Assembly: GCF_001708965.1 (NCBI RefSeq)
Contig: NZ_LVJW01000006.1
Location: forward strand, 1,302,001-1,366,000
Direction of reading: 5' to 3'
Length of the DNA stretch: 64,000 bases
DNA from: Candidatus Thiodiazotropha endoloripes
GTDB lineage: Bacteria; Pseudomonadota; Gammaproteobacteria; Chromatiales; Chromatiaceae
The notes beneath the pieces are model-generated. The model did not search any database and was not told the DNA's origin. It saw only the letters and a list, made by a program, of their open reading frames with translations. Position numbers and translations under genes: made by a program. This document shows positions 46,614 to 56,151 of this stretch, piece after piece. Within the stretch, counting starts at the first letter, position 1. Every line of letters begins with the position of its first letter.

Positions 46614-47663
46614 TTGGCGGCACTGGCTGGGGCGGATGTTTTCAGGCGATTGCAGGATCAATTCATTGATCCCGTGAAATCCTGCCTGGCTGCCCGCTTC
46701 GGCGGGGCAGCCAGGAGCGGCGGTAAGCTCAGGTTGACACCCGGTGGCGCCGAGTTCTTTTCGACGGATGGTGAATTGACCATCGAGCTCACTTCACCAA
46801 AACAGGATGGGGCCAAGCTTAATGCCCTCCTGCATCGCGACAACCTTGGTGACAAACCCGAGCTGCAGATCGAAATCGATCCTCGGCTGGTGATGTCACG
46901 TCAGGTTCGATTGCCGTCGGCGGCGAAACGGAATCTTGTTGACGTGCTTGGTTATGAAATGGACCGCCTGTCACCCTTTGAGGCGGATCAGGTCTATTAC
47001 CATTTCACCCCGCAAACAGAACAACAGGGGACGGAGTGGCTGGCAGGAGAGCTTACCGTGGTACAAAAACAGCGGCTGGACCCCTGGTACCGGATGCTCT
47101 CAGAGCTGGGCTTGGCGATTGGCCGGGTGAGCCTGGTCGGTGAGAGTCTGCCGATGATGCTGAAACCGCGCCAGAGCGGTGTCACCCGTAGTGGCGGAAG
47201 CGCCGCTATGCTGCTCTGGGCGGCTGTGTTGCTGCTCTCGGTGGTGACTGCCGGCGGTGTTGTATGGCAGCAGCGACAGATTGCCATCGATCTGCAGCAT
47301 AAAATGCAGGCGGCCCGGGAGCAGGCTGCGCAGAGTATGCGTCTTGAAGAGCAACTGACAGCCCGGCGCAAGGCGATCGGAATGGTCTCTGCCCAGCGTC
47401 AGGACTACCTGGCCGTATCCGACATTCTGCTGGAGCTGACCCGTCTGATCCCGGACGGAAGCTGGTTGCAGCGAGTCAATCTTAACTCAGACAGCCTGAT
47501 CGTCAGTGGTGTGTCGGACCAGGCTTCGGCACTGATTGCCCGGCTAGAGGCCTCACCGATGTTTGTCTCTGTACGCTTTAAATCTCCGGTGGTGAGGGAC
47601 AGAAGATCCGGTAAGGAGAAGTTCGATCTCACCATGGATCTGATCCAAGGGCCAGAGTCATGA
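46614..47663 (+). CDS. gspL: GspL/PilN-like type II secretion assembly protein
   Basis: A 349-residue protein that begins with TTG at 46614, seven bases after GAGGAGT. The N-terminal part (about 1-175) looks like the cytoplasmic actin-like half of GspL, with one helix at about 194-217 (SAAMLLWAAVLLLSVVTAGG) and a periplasmic PilN-like part. It sits where GspL belongs, between gspK and gspM. The family match is moderate, since the N-terminal half is short compared with E. coli GspL (about 390). It overlaps gspM by four bases. Confidence 0.75.
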   Translation: MAALAGADVFRRLQDQFIDPVKSCLAARFGGAARSGGKLRLTPGGAEFFSTDGELTIELTSPKQDGAKLNALLHRDNLGDKPELQIEIDPRLVMSRQVRLPSAAKRNLVDVLGYEMDRLSPFEADQVYYHFTPQTEQQGTEWLAGELTVVQKQRLDPWYRMLSELGLAIGRVSLVGESLPMMLKPRQSGVTRSGGSAAMLLWAAVLLLSVVTAGGVVWQQRQIAIDLQHKMQAAREQAAQSMRLEEQLTARRKAIGMVSAQRQDYLAVSDILLELTRLIPDGSWLQRVNLNSDSLIVSGVSDQASALIARLEASPMFVSVRFKSPVVRDRRSGKEKFDLTMDLIQGPES

Positions 47664-48235
47664 CCCCGCCGGTGTGGAGTAACAGGCAGTGCAACCTGGT
47701 GTTGCTGGGCAGTTTTCTGCTGATGCTGCTGGTGCTGCTGACACTCTATCTGAGCTGGCAGGGTCTGATGAGCCGCTATCAGGAGGTGGCGGAGGATGCC
47801 CGCCATCGAACGGCGCACTATCTGCGGGTGGCTGAACGTAAGACAACGGCACGATCGGAGTTGGGATCGGCCAAGCTGACGGCGCTGATCAAGCAGAACT
47901 ATCTGACTGCGGAGGCGCCGGGAATCGCCTATGCGGAGTTACAGCAGCAGATCAAAGAGATCATCGGTTCGGCTGGCGGTGTCGCCCTCAGTACCCAGTT
48001 GGTTCAGGAGCCTCAGTCGGAACAGGAGTCGGCGGAAAAAATTATTGTCAGAGTGCGGATGCAGGGTGACAGCTACAGCCTGCAGAAGCTGGTACAGGCG
48101 ATTGAGCAGCGCAATCCTCTGCTGTTTTTTGAGCGCCTGACCATTGCTGCCCCGGCCAAGTCCAAGTCCGATAAGGCAGAACAGCTTGATATCCGTTTTG
48201 ACGTTTACGGCTACTTCTGGAAAGAGACGTCATGA
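47660..48235 (+). CDS. gspM: GspM-like type II secretion assembly protein
   Basis: A 191-residue bitopic protein. One helix near 15-33 (LGSFLLMLLVLLTLYLSWQG) is followed by a coiled coil (about 40-95) and a C-terminal ferredoxin-like domain (about 100-190) of the GspM type. It probably partners with the GspL-like protein in the inner-membrane platform. The gene overlaps both neighbours by four bases. Sequence similarity of GspM proteins is low, so position carries weight. Confidence 0.75.
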   Translation: MTPPVWSNRQCNLVLLGSFLLMLLVLLTLYLSWQGLMSRYQEVAEDARHRTAHYLRVAERKTTARSELGSAKLTALIKQNYLTAEAPGIAYAELQQQIKEIIGSAGGVALSTQLVQEPQSEQESAEKIIVRVRMQGDSYSLQKLVQAIEQRNPLLFFERLTIAAPAKSKSDKAEQLDIRFDVYGYFWKETS

Positions 48236-48708
48236 AAATGTTGGCTGGCGCTCTGGTGCTACTTCTGCTCGGTTCGATTGCTTACACATGGCTCAGTTGG
48301 CCTGAGCGCCATCAACAGGCGGTGAGGGTAACCGCGGCTGAAGGCATACAGAGTCAGCCGGGTCTCGAGCGTGACGGTGGACCGGTATTGAGGCAGCAGG
48401 CGGAACAGTATCGGCTGATCGCACAGCACACCCTGTTCCGTTCCGACCGGCAGGGTTTTGAGACCCAGGTGACGCAGGCAACCAATCAGCGCAGCCGCCC
48501 GGCCGTACCGAAAATCAGACTGCTTGGAGTGATCCTCACGGAGGGTCAGCCAGCTTCCGCAATGATCATGGAAGAGAAGAGCAAAAAGAGCCGGCTGTTG
48601 GTTATCGGTGATCAGCTGGGTCAGTGGAAAATCCAGGCAATCGCCTCGGATCATCTGCTTTTGGGCTGGGAAGATCAGCAGCAGAAGATTCAACTGCGGA
48701 AATATTAG
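48232..48708 (+). CDS. GspC-like HR-domain protein (no PDZ)
   Basis: A 158-residue protein with one N-terminal helix (about 4-20) and an HR domain typical of GspC: PKIRLLGVILTEGQPASAMI and LLVIGDQLGQWKIQAIASDH. GspC normally has a C-terminal PDZ or coiled-coil domain, which is missing here; the protein ends soon after the HR domain. It could be a short GspC or a GspN/PulC-related variant. It overlaps gspM by four bases and is the last gene of the operon. Confidence 0.65.
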   Translation: MKMLAGALVLLLLGSIAYTWLSWPERHQQAVRVTAAEGIQSQPGLERDGGPVLRQQAEQYRLIAQHTLFRSDRQGFETQVTQATNQRSRPAVPKIRLLGVILTEGQPASAMIMEEKSKKSRLLVIGDQLGQWKIQAIASDHLLLGWEDQQQKIQLRKY

Positions 48709-48722
48709 GCTGTTGACACGAG

Positions 48723-50633
48723 ATGCTGCGTTTTAATCAACTTGCAATACGGCGGGGCAGCAAGCTGCTGTTTGAGGGTGCTGACTTCATCCTGCATGCT
48801 GGCTGGAAGGTTGGCGTCACCGGTGGAAACGGTACCGGCAAATCGACTCTTTTCAGCCTGATCATCGGTGATCTACAGGCCGATCACGGCGATCTGAGCC
48901 AGCCGCCAGGTCTGGCCATCGCCCATGTGGCTCAGGAGACACCGGCACTCTCACGCAGCGCCATCGACTATGTCATCGATGGGGATTCCGAATACCGAAA
49001 ACTTGAAGCTGAGCTGAATCAGGCCGAGGCTGATGGTGACGGCGTGGCGGTCGCCAGGCTGCACGATGCGATGCATGCGGTGGATGGTTACCGGGCCAAC
49101 TCCAGGGCTGGTGAATTGATGCACGGTCTGGGCTTTTCCAGTGAGGATTTCGAGCTGCCGGTGAGCCAGTTTTCCGGTGGTTGGCGAATACGACTCAATC
49201 TTGCTCAGGCCTTGATGTGTCGCTCCGATCTGTTGCTGCTGGATGAACCTACCAATCACCTGGATCTTGATGCGGTGATCTGGCTGGAGAGCTGGTTACG
49301 CAACTATCAAGGCACCTTGTTGATGATCTCCCATGATCGGGATTTTCTCGATCAGGTAACGGACCATATTGTCCATCTGGAACAGCAGAAGGCAGAGCTC
49401 TACAACGGCAACTACAGCGGCTTCGAGCAGATTCGGGCGGCCCGACTGGCGAATCAGCAGCAGGCCTATGAAAAGCAGCAGCGAGAGATTGCCCATATCG
49501 AGAGCTATGTGAACCGGTTTCGCGCCAAGGCGACCAAGGCGAGACAGGCGCAGAGTCGATTGAAGGCACTGCAGCGTATGGTTCAGATCGGTCCGGCCCA
49601 TGTGGACTCGCCTTTCCATTTCGAGTTCGCCGAGCCTGAGAAGAATCCCCATCCGCTACTCAAGTTGAATCTGGTCGCTGCCGGTTATGCGGACAGACCG
49701 ATTCTGGATGGTGTCAGTCTGATACTGGAACCCGGACACCGGATCGGCTTGCTGGGGCCCAATGGGGCGGGCAAGTCGACCCTGATTAAAATCCTCGCGG
49801 GCAGTTTGAAACCGCTCAGTGGTGAATATGATCAGGCGCAAGGGTTGCGTGTCGGTTATTTCGCTCAGCACCAGTTGGAGCAGTTGGATGCACAAGCCAG
49901 CCCACTGCTGCATCTGCAACGGCTGGATCCGGCGGCGAGTGAACAGGCACTGCGGAACCATCTGGGGGGGTTCGGTTTTCACGGTGACCAGGCGCTCGAT
50001 CCTGTGGCCCCATTCTCCGGAGGGGAGAAGGCGCGTCTGGTGCTGGCTCTGTTGGTCTATCAAAAGCCGAATCTGCTGCTGTTGGATGAACCCACCAACC
50101 ATCTTGATCTGGAGATGCGTCATGCGGTTGGGCAGGCACTGCAGGATTTTCAGGGAGCGATGGTGATCGTCTCTCATGATCGCCATCTGTTGCGAATTAC
50201 AACGGATGAGCTCTGGCTGGTACATCAGAATCGGGTCGGCTTGTTTGATGGTGACCTGGATGCATACCCGAACTGGTTGGCTTCAGAGCGGCGGGAAGTA
50301 AACAGTCGGTCGCAACAGACCACATCCAGTGATCACAGCGCCGTCACCCGAAAAGAGCGTAAACGGCAGGAGGCCGAGCAGCGTAAGCGGTTGCAGCCAC
50401 TCAGGCAGGCCTTGGGGAAATATGAAGATCAAATTGAACAATTGCAACAAAAGCAAAAGGATATCGAACTCATGTTGGGCGATAATTCGCTCTACGATGA
50501 GTCGCGTAAAGAGGAATTGAAACGTTGGCTAGCGGAAAAACGCGATGTAGACAGTAAATTGAACGATTGTGAAGAACGCTGGCTCGAGACCAGTGAGCAA
50601 TTAGAGGCTGTACAAAGCGAAGAAAAGGACTAA
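48723..50633 (+). CDS. yheS: YheS-like ABC-F ATPase
   Basis: A 636-residue cytoplasmic ABC-F protein with two ATPase cassettes and no membrane part. The first has GGNGTGKST (near 36-44) and FSGGWRIRLNLAQAL. The second has GPNGAGKST (near 346) and FSGGEKARLVLALLVYQKPN. The sequence matches E. coli YheS along its full length, including DYVIDGDSEYRKLEAELNQA near the start and the charged coiled-coil C-terminus. ABC-F proteins act on ribosomes. It lies 14 bp after the secretion operon on the same strand, perhaps co-transcribed. Confidence 0.93.
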   Translation: MLRFNQLAIRRGSKLLFEGADFILHAGWKVGVTGGNGTGKSTLFSLIIGDLQADHGDLSQPPGLAIAHVAQETPALSRSAIDYVIDGDSEYRKLEAELNQAEADGDGVAVARLHDAMHAVDGYRANSRAGELMHGLGFSSEDFELPVSQFSGGWRIRLNLAQALMCRSDLLLLDEPTNHLDLDAVIWLESWLRNYQGTLLMISHDRDFLDQVTDHIVHLEQQKAELYNGNYSGFEQIRAARLANQQQAYEKQQREIAHIESYVNRFRAKATKARQAQSRLKALQRMVQIGPAHVDSPFHFEFAEPEKNPHPLLKLNLVAAGYADRPILDGVSLILEPGHRIGLLGPNGAGKSTLIKILAGSLKPLSGEYDQAQGLRVGYFAQHQLEQLDAQASPLLHLQRLDPAASEQALRNHLGGFGFHGDQALDPVAPFSGGEKARLVLALLVYQKPNLLLLDEPTNHLDLEMRHAVGQALQDFQGAMVIVSHDRHLLRITTDELWLVHQNRVGLFDGDLDAYPNWLASERREVNSRSQQTTSSDHSAVTRKERKRQEAEQRKRLQPLRQALGKYEDQIEQLQQKQKDIELMLGDNSLYDESRKEELKRWLAEKRDVDSKLNDCEERWLETSEQLEAVQSEEKD

Positions 50634-50654
50634 AGTGTCACTCAGAAAGGAAGG

Positions 50655-50691
50655 GTTTCTGTTCAAATACTCGGTTTTTTTTGACAGAAAC
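50655..50691. terminator. Hairpin between yheS and the RRM gene
   Basis: GTTTCTG (50655-50661) and TCAAA (50663-50667) pair with TTTGA (50680-50684) and CAGAAAC (50685-50691), giving a 12-bp stem with one bulged base. The T-run sits in the loop side rather than after the stem, so it is not a textbook Rho-independent terminator in the plus direction. Confidence 0.4.
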
Positions 50692-50787
50692 ATGGTCAGT
50701 GATTGACCCCACGCCCCGGTTGTTTTAGTGCATGGTATGGCCGCTGCGCGTAGATTTTGATACATGCACGTTTTTTGAGAGTTGATG

Positions 50788-51063
50788 ATGAACATCTATG
50801 TTGGAAATCTGCCTTGGAGCGTTAAGGATGACGAATTGAGAACGCTGTTCTCAGAGTTTGGTGATGTTTCAGCCGCCAATGTCATTATGGATAAGTTTTC
50901 AGGCCGCTCAAGAGGATTTGGTTTTGTTGAAATGCCAAATACAGACCATGCGGAAACAGCGATCAAATCGCTGAACGATAAAGAGATGGGGGGACGCAGT
51001 CTGCGCGTCAATGAGGCGAAGCCTCGTGAGGAACGACCTCAGCGCAGTCATCAGAAGCATTAG
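50788..51063 (+). CDS. RNA-binding protein with RRM
   Basis: A 91-residue protein made of one RNA-recognition motif: RNP2 is IYVGNL (about 3-8) and RNP1 is RGFGFVEM (about 42-49). Basic residues in the tail (KPREERPQRSHQKH) would help RNA binding. Proteins of this type in bacteria resemble cold-induced RNA-binding proteins. I take the ATG at 50788, six bases after GAGAG; ATG at 50785 is an alternative. The target RNAs are unknown. Confidence 0.9.
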   Translation: MNIYVGNLPWSVKDDELRTLFSEFGDVSAANVIMDKFSGRSRGFGFVEMPNTDHAETAIKSLNDKEMGGRSLRVNEAKPREERPQRSHQKH

Positions 51064-51406
51064 TTATACATAATGCCTGATGTCTGGCCTCGTCAGGCTC
51101 AGGCCGGTTTCATGGATTCGGTGAATTACAGCGGTTGATGTGACACTGATTCGGCCCTGGTTGATTCGTGTCGATCCGCTGAAGCCGCTAGATCCGCTGA
51201 CTTTTGGGCAAAGAGTCTATGGCTTTGCTCCAAGTGGATGCTGCGTCCGTTTTCAGGGGCGTGCAAGCCGACTCTGATCAATTTCCGGGTTGATTATCCA
51301 GCAGCAGGTTTCGTTGGGTCTGAGCCCCGTCCTTGCCAGATACTGATCCATATGCACTATAATTAGCCGCTGCAGTTTTTCGTGCAGGATTTGGATCGGT
51401 ATTATC
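51064..51406. other. Intergenic region (343 bp)
   Basis: It carries short inverted parts after the RRM gene (GCCTGA at 51074-51079 with TCAGGC near 51099) and two direct copies of GATCCGCTGA (51173-51182, 51191-51200). A short frame on the minus strand at 51253-51468 overlaps the next gene and shows no family features. I see no gene here. Confidence 0.45.
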
Positions 51407-51877
51407 ATGAAAGCGTTACTCCTATTTATCACTTTGATTCTGGGCGTCTTCCTGGCCTGGCCATACACGGCGGTCTATCGTCTGGAACAGGCACTGGTTC
51501 ATGATGACCATCAGGCGCTGCAGCAGATGATCGATGTGGCGGCGGTACGGGAGCAGATCAAGCGGAAGCTCAACAAGAACGTTGAAAGCAATATCGGGGA
51601 TGTCTCCAACGGCTTCATCGATTGGTTGCAGAGCGGGATTCAGCGTCTGGGTTCAAATGCTGTGGATGAAATGGTCGATCTGGATTGGGTTGTCAGGCAG
51701 TTACGAACCCACAATCCCCGATATGACAAGGGGGGCGTCTACGATAAGCTGACATACGCTTTTTTTGACGGCCCCGACAGATTGCTTCTGCGCATCGGTG
51801 AGTTGGATGAGAGCCCGGTTCATGCCCACTTGAGCCTGCAGGGTACCAACTGGCGTATCACCGCGGTCTATAACTGA
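51407..51877 (+). CDS. DUF2939 family protein
   Basis: A 156-residue protein with a signal or membrane anchor (about 1-25) followed by a DUF2939 domain. Family-type segments include YTAVYRLEQALVHDDHQALQ, DWVVRQLRTHNPRYDKGG and TNWRITAVYN. The function is unknown. It begins with ATG about 15 bases after a weak AGGA string and has no close operon partner. Confidence 0.85.
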   Translation: MKALLLFITLILGVFLAWPYTAVYRLEQALVHDDHQALQQMIDVAAVREQIKRKLNKNVESNIGDVSNGFIDWLQSGIQRLGSNAVDEMVDLDWVVRQLRTHNPRYDKGGVYDKLTYAFFDGPDRLLLRIGELDESPVHAHLSLQGTNWRITAVYN

Positions 51878-52193
51878 TCCTTATTACCCATCATCGGCCC
51901 CACCCGGGTGCGCTAAGATTGATCCCTGACACTCTTTGTGGTGGCGCGCTATCGTGTTGATTTTCTAGGTTTATATTGAAGCTTTGTCAGTTCTGTCATG
52001 GGCTGACGGAGGTCCCTCTGTCCCAGCTCGCTATCTACCCCCCTCTGAATTGCAAAATCACTAAAGAAATTGTGAAACCGGTCGCTGTTACAGGCTGTAG
52101 CATGGCTCTGCCATCGTAAACATCAGAGAGACCGATAATAATGGTATGTCGCTCTTTAGAGCGTCTATCATGGAGAATCTAGGGAATCGAAAA
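51878..52193. other. Intergenic region (316 bp)
   Basis: It contains a stem GTCAG/CTGAC near 51985-52007 and a short hairpin GCTC-TTTA-GAGC just before the next start. The string ACCGATAA at about 52131 resembles a FliA -10 box, but no -35 at the required spacing was found. No gene is visible. Confidence 0.4.
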
Positions 52194-52991
52194 ATGGCTG
52201 AAATCAGTTTCAATCAAGCCCTTTTTGAAGCTTGTCCGACCGGGATGTTGGCAATCGATGAGGATGTCTGTATACGCTGGATGAATCCTGCGTTGGAGAC
52301 GATGCTAAACCTCTCGGTTGATGAGCTCGTGGGAAAAGATAAAAACACGCTGCCCGAGGGGCTGCATGCTCTGTTCGATGAGACAGATATGCTGCATCTC
52401 TCTCTCAACGGTGATGGTGAGCGATGGTTGCGACGGGATGTCCGGCAGGTGGAAGACGGCTCACAAGCGACCCTCTGGCTCCATTTCTATCAGGATGTCA
52501 GTCAGCAGGTCATGGCCCAACGTGAGAGTGAGGAGCTGCGGAAGCAGGTCGAGGATCTCACCATCACTGACGAACTGACCCGGATGTCCAACCGCAGAGC
52601 CATCATTCAGGCTCTGGATGCACAGGTAACCCGCAGCCGGCGCTATGGCAATCTCCTTACCCTCAGTGCGATGCGTTTGACTCATCCGGATGGTGCGGAT
52701 CAGTCTCTACCGGATCAATCGATACTGGTGATGTCACAATATCTGCGCGAGCGGCTGAGATGGGCTGACGTGATCGGTCGTTTTGAGAACCAGCTGTTTC
52801 TGCTGGTGATGCCGGAAACCAGTATTGAAGATGCCGAAAACCTACTTCAGCAGATCGTCCAGGAGTGTCAGGAAGGCGCGCTCAAGGATCTGGCCGGTCA
52901 TCCTGTGCCGGTTTTGAAATTCGGTGTCTCCGAATGGATGAAGGGTGATGATCCGCAACGCCTGATTACCCGTACGATTGAATCGATCTGA
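52194..52991 (+). CDS. PAS protein with degenerate GGDEF domain
   Basis: A 265-residue soluble protein. A PAS domain (about 1-115) precedes a GGDEF-like domain (about 125-265) that begins with the usual LTITDELTRMSNRRAI. The catalytic motif is GRFENQLF where RxGGDEF would be, and the metal-binding Asp-x-Asp region is absent, so it should have no cyclase activity. It may instead bind a nucleotide or act as a docking module. I start at 52194, which has AGGGAA upstream; 52146 is an alternative. cyaA follows after 67 bp. Confidence 0.75.
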   Translation: MAEISFNQALFEACPTGMLAIDEDVCIRWMNPALETMLNLSVDELVGKDKNTLPEGLHALFDETDMLHLSLNGDGERWLRRDVRQVEDGSQATLWLHFYQDVSQQVMAQRESEELRKQVEDLTITDELTRMSNRRAIIQALDAQVTRSRRYGNLLTLSAMRLTHPDGADQSLPDQSILVMSQYLRERLRWADVIGRFENQLFLLVMPETSIEDAENLLQQIVQECQEGALKDLAGHPVPVLKFGVSEWMKGDDPQRLITRTIESI

Positions 52992-53058
52992 ATGGTAGTG
53001 AACTGACGGGCCTTAAGTGATTGAGGGTTCAGGCAGGGCAGGTTGCAACGGAGGTTGA

Positions 53059-55869
53059 ATGCCTGATACTCAAGCAATCAGTTTCGACAACGGCATTAGC
53101 CGGAAAGAGCTCAATGAGGTGCGGCAACGTTTCATGCGTCTGCACCGGGCACGTCTGAGGCGGATTCATCTGGAGTTACGACCCAGTCAGCAGGAGTTTC
53201 TCGATCTGCTGCCGCTGCTGTTCCACATCAATCATCCCATGTTGCCGGGTTTTGTCAGCAGTGACACGGTAACCGGCATACCCGACTACAGTCCCTCGAA
53301 AAAATCCCTGGATGCGGCGGCAAAACTGAGCCGCAGTTTTAAATACAAAAAGCGGGCCCAGCGGGTCTACCGTATCCATGGGCTCTATCTGATGGGCAGC
53401 ACCGGGACCATTGGCCAATCGTTTGGCAGTGATTTCGATCTCTGGCTCTGTCACGATCCGGCTTTGAATAAACATCAGCGGGATCAACTGCAGCAGAAGG
53501 TAAAGCTGATCGAAAAGGAGGCGGCTGAACTGAGCCTGGAGCTGCATATCTTTCTGATCGATCCGGAGCGTTTCCGGCGCGGCGAGAAGTCCCGCTTGTC
53601 CCGGGAGAGCACTGGTACAACCCAGCACCACCTGCTACTCGAAGAGTTCTATCGCAGTGCGGTACTGTTGGCTGGACGTTACCCACTCTGGTGGCTGGTG
53701 CCGCCTGAACAGGAGGAGGAGTATCAAACCTATGTCGAGTACCTGCTGTCCCATCGTTTCGTCAAGGCCACAGAGGTGTTTGACCTGGGAGGTTTGAATC
53801 GGGTTCAGGCTGGGGAGTTCTTCGGCGCTGCGCTGTGGCAGCTCTATAAAGGCATCGATTCTCCCTACAAATCGATCCTGAAGATTTTTCTCATGGAGGC
53901 GTACAGCCACCACTATCCCCATCCGAAATGGCTGGCCCAGCAGGCAAAAGAGGCGATCTATGCCGGTGAAACCGATATCGATATGCTGGATGCCTATATC
54001 CTGCTCTATCAGAAGGTCGAAGAATTTTTAAAGGCTAACAAAGATACCGACAGGTTGGAGTTGGCCCGTCGCTGTTTCTATTTCAAGGTTGGAGAGCATC
54101 TGAGTCAGGTCAGGAAGGGGCAGGGTAACTGGCGCGGTCGCATGATGCTCAAACTGACCCGGCAGTGGGGCTGGAGTCAGACTCAACTGCAGATGCTCGA
54201 CACCCGGTCGGAATGGAAAATTGACCGAGTGATCAAAGAGCGGAATGCACTGGTCAGTGTATTGACCCGCAGCTATCGGTTGCTTACCGACTTCGCCAGA
54301 AAATTTGCCAAAGAGAGTCATATTGACCCCCATGAACTCAATCTGCTGGGGCGAAAACTCTATACAGCCCTGGATCATCGACCGGGTAAAATTGATCATA
54401 TCAATCCGGGTATCTCGAAGAATCTTTCTGAGGATTATCTCACGCTCAGTTACCGGCCTGCCCGGGATGGCAGTACGGCCTGGATGCTCTATCGCGGTAA
54501 TATCGAAGATGAGCATCTGTTTGAACAGCGGCCGATCAAAATCTCCACCAATCTGATAGAAATTCTGGTGTGGAGTCATGTCAATCAGGTCTGGTCAAAG
54601 CATACCCGAATTGTTCTGGTATCAGGAGACTCCGAGCTGACAAGAAAAGAACTGCTCTCTCTGCAACGCAGTATTGCCAAACTGTTTCCTGACCTGATGC
54701 CGCCTTCAGCGGGGATGAAAACACTAGCGATGCCTGCCCATGCGGTTTCCGTAGGATTGTTTCTCAATATCGGTACCGATCCCATGGAGTTTTTAACCAG
54801 AGAGGGCAAACAGCTGACCAGTGAGCGTCACGATCCTCTGAGCTTTGCCTCTGCCAGGTCCAATCTGGTGATCAATCTTGAAAAGATGGTGTTGACCAGC
54901 TGGGGGGAAATCCTGGTAACCCGGCATGAGGGACCGGAAGGATTGATGGATGCGCTGTGCAGCGTGTTGAATATGCCGAGCAATGAGATGGATAAACTGC
55001 CAACAATAAGCGCCTTCAGTTTTTCTGGTGTGCGTGGCAGTCAGATCGGCTACCGGGTCAATGAACTGTTTGAACATGTCATAAAAAAATTCAGGCAGGA
55101 GTCTTTCAGTTATGGTCGTTACCTTTTCAGAATGGGTTCGGATTTCTACATAGTTCAGAAAAAACAGAAAGAGTTTATCTGGCGCAGTGTTGAGTCGTTT
55201 GAGAGTCTGTTGGAGGAGTTGATGCAGCCACAACAGGTATTCCGCCCTCTGGGGTTCGATGCGGAAGTGCTTGAGGAGAGTCCCTATCCACTACTCTATG
55301 AATGTAACAAACCGGATTTGATTCAGCTCTTTTTTCAGGTCACACCTCATGGCATCGATATCCATATTCTTGATGAGCAAGGCTCTCTGTTTAAACAGTC
55401 CCTGAAAGCCGACAGCCCGCGCTTTTTGATGTTGCAGCAGCGGCGTTTTCTGAATAGCCTGCAACAGCTCAGAAATCTGGTACTAAGCAGCGAGAGTGAT
55501 CTGCTGGCTGAACCGGAGTTCTATGAGTTGATTCTGGGAAAAAGCGGTCAGTGGCGGATCAATCAGCGCCGTGTACCGCTGAAGAGCTCGGATGATTACA
55601 TGGAGGTTGTATTGGTGGCTGACGGCACCGATGCGGATGCAAAACTGGTCTCACTGATCTGTGGTGAACGGGAGTTCACTCATATGGAGTATGGTGATGC
55701 GCTCTATACGGTAGTCGCTGAGTACATCAACAGTTTAAGAAAAAGCGACAGTAAATATCCAATCTACATGACATCAATCCGTCTCAGTGGTTTGCAGATC
55801 ATGCCGACACTGGAGACAGTCAATCTACTCAATCTGAAAAAACGGGTTGAAAAGAGAATCAACCAATAA
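53059..55869 (+). CDS. cyaA: Class I adenylate cyclase
   Basis: CyaA makes cAMP from ATP, feeding CRP-type regulation. The 936-residue length is a little longer than E. coli (848). The catalytic nucleotidyltransferase motif is seen as MGSTGTIGQSFGSDFDLWLC (about 112-131), with the acidic DFD pair that binds metal. The rest follows the class I enzyme along its length. The C-terminal half should be regulatory. No membrane helix was seen. It lies after the degenerate GGDEF gene. Confidence 0.95.
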   Translation: MPDTQAISFDNGISRKELNEVRQRFMRLHRARLRRIHLELRPSQQEFLDLLPLLFHINHPMLPGFVSSDTVTGIPDYSPSKKSLDAAAKLSRSFKYKKRAQRVYRIHGLYLMGSTGTIGQSFGSDFDLWLCHDPALNKHQRDQLQQKVKLIEKEAAELSLELHIFLIDPERFRRGEKSRLSRESTGTTQHHLLLEEFYRSAVLLAGRYPLWWLVPPEQEEEYQTYVEYLLSHRFVKATEVFDLGGLNRVQAGEFFGAALWQLYKGIDSPYKSILKIFLMEAYSHHYPHPKWLAQQAKEAIYAGETDIDMLDAYILLYQKVEEFLKANKDTDRLELARRCFYFKVGEHLSQVRKGQGNWRGRMMLKLTRQWGWSQTQLQMLDTRSEWKIDRVIKERNALVSVLTRSYRLLTDFARKFAKESHIDPHELNLLGRKLYTALDHRPGKIDHINPGISKNLSEDYLTLSYRPARDGSTAWMLYRGNIEDEHLFEQRPIKISTNLIEILVWSHVNQVWSKHTRIVLVSGDSELTRKELLSLQRSIAKLFPDLMPPSAGMKTLAMPAHAVSVGLFLNIGTDPMEFLTREGKQLTSERHDPLSFASARSNLVINLEKMVLTSWGEILVTRHEGPEGLMDALCSVLNMPSNEMDKLPTISAFSFSGVRGSQIGYRVNELFEHVIKKFRQESFSYGRYLFRMGSDFYIVQKKQKEFIWRSVESFESLLEELMQPQQVFRPLGFDAEVLEESPYPLLYECNKPDLIQLFFQVTPHGIDIHILDEQGSLFKQSLKADSPRFLMLQQRRFLNSLQQLRNLVLSSESDLLAEPEFYELILGKSGQWRINQRRVPLKSSDDYMEVVLVADGTDADAKLVSLICGEREFTHMEYGDALYTVVAEYINSLRKSDSKYPIYMTSIRLSGLQIMPTLETVNLLNLKKRVEKRINQ

Positions 55870-56151
55870 CCGGACATGGTCAGTCAGATTACTGGACTCC
55901 TGGCTTTGTACTCATTGTGCGGAGCGACTTTCATCGTTTTAACGCATTGTATCTGTTTTTCGTAAAACAACCCCCTCTACAACATTGATATTTGCAGGTT
56001 TTTGCTGTGATTGGTGCCCATTTGCCGCCACTGATATGCTCATTGTCTGCAGCTGTTGGAGCTTCTATCTCACTTAAACCGGGTTTGCTGCTGGAGCGTA
56101 TGCTTAACTGGTAGTAGTTGTTACTCAAGATGATCACTAATGGAGAGCGCT

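Noticed and set aside
51253-51468. 71-residue minus-strand frame before the DUF2939 gene
   Set aside because: It overlaps the start of a supported gene, and has no motif or ribosome site.
52110-52140. FliA-like -10 box ACCGATAA before the degenerate GGDEF gene
   Set aside because: The only TAAA upstream is at 14 bases rather than the 19 needed for a FliA promoter.
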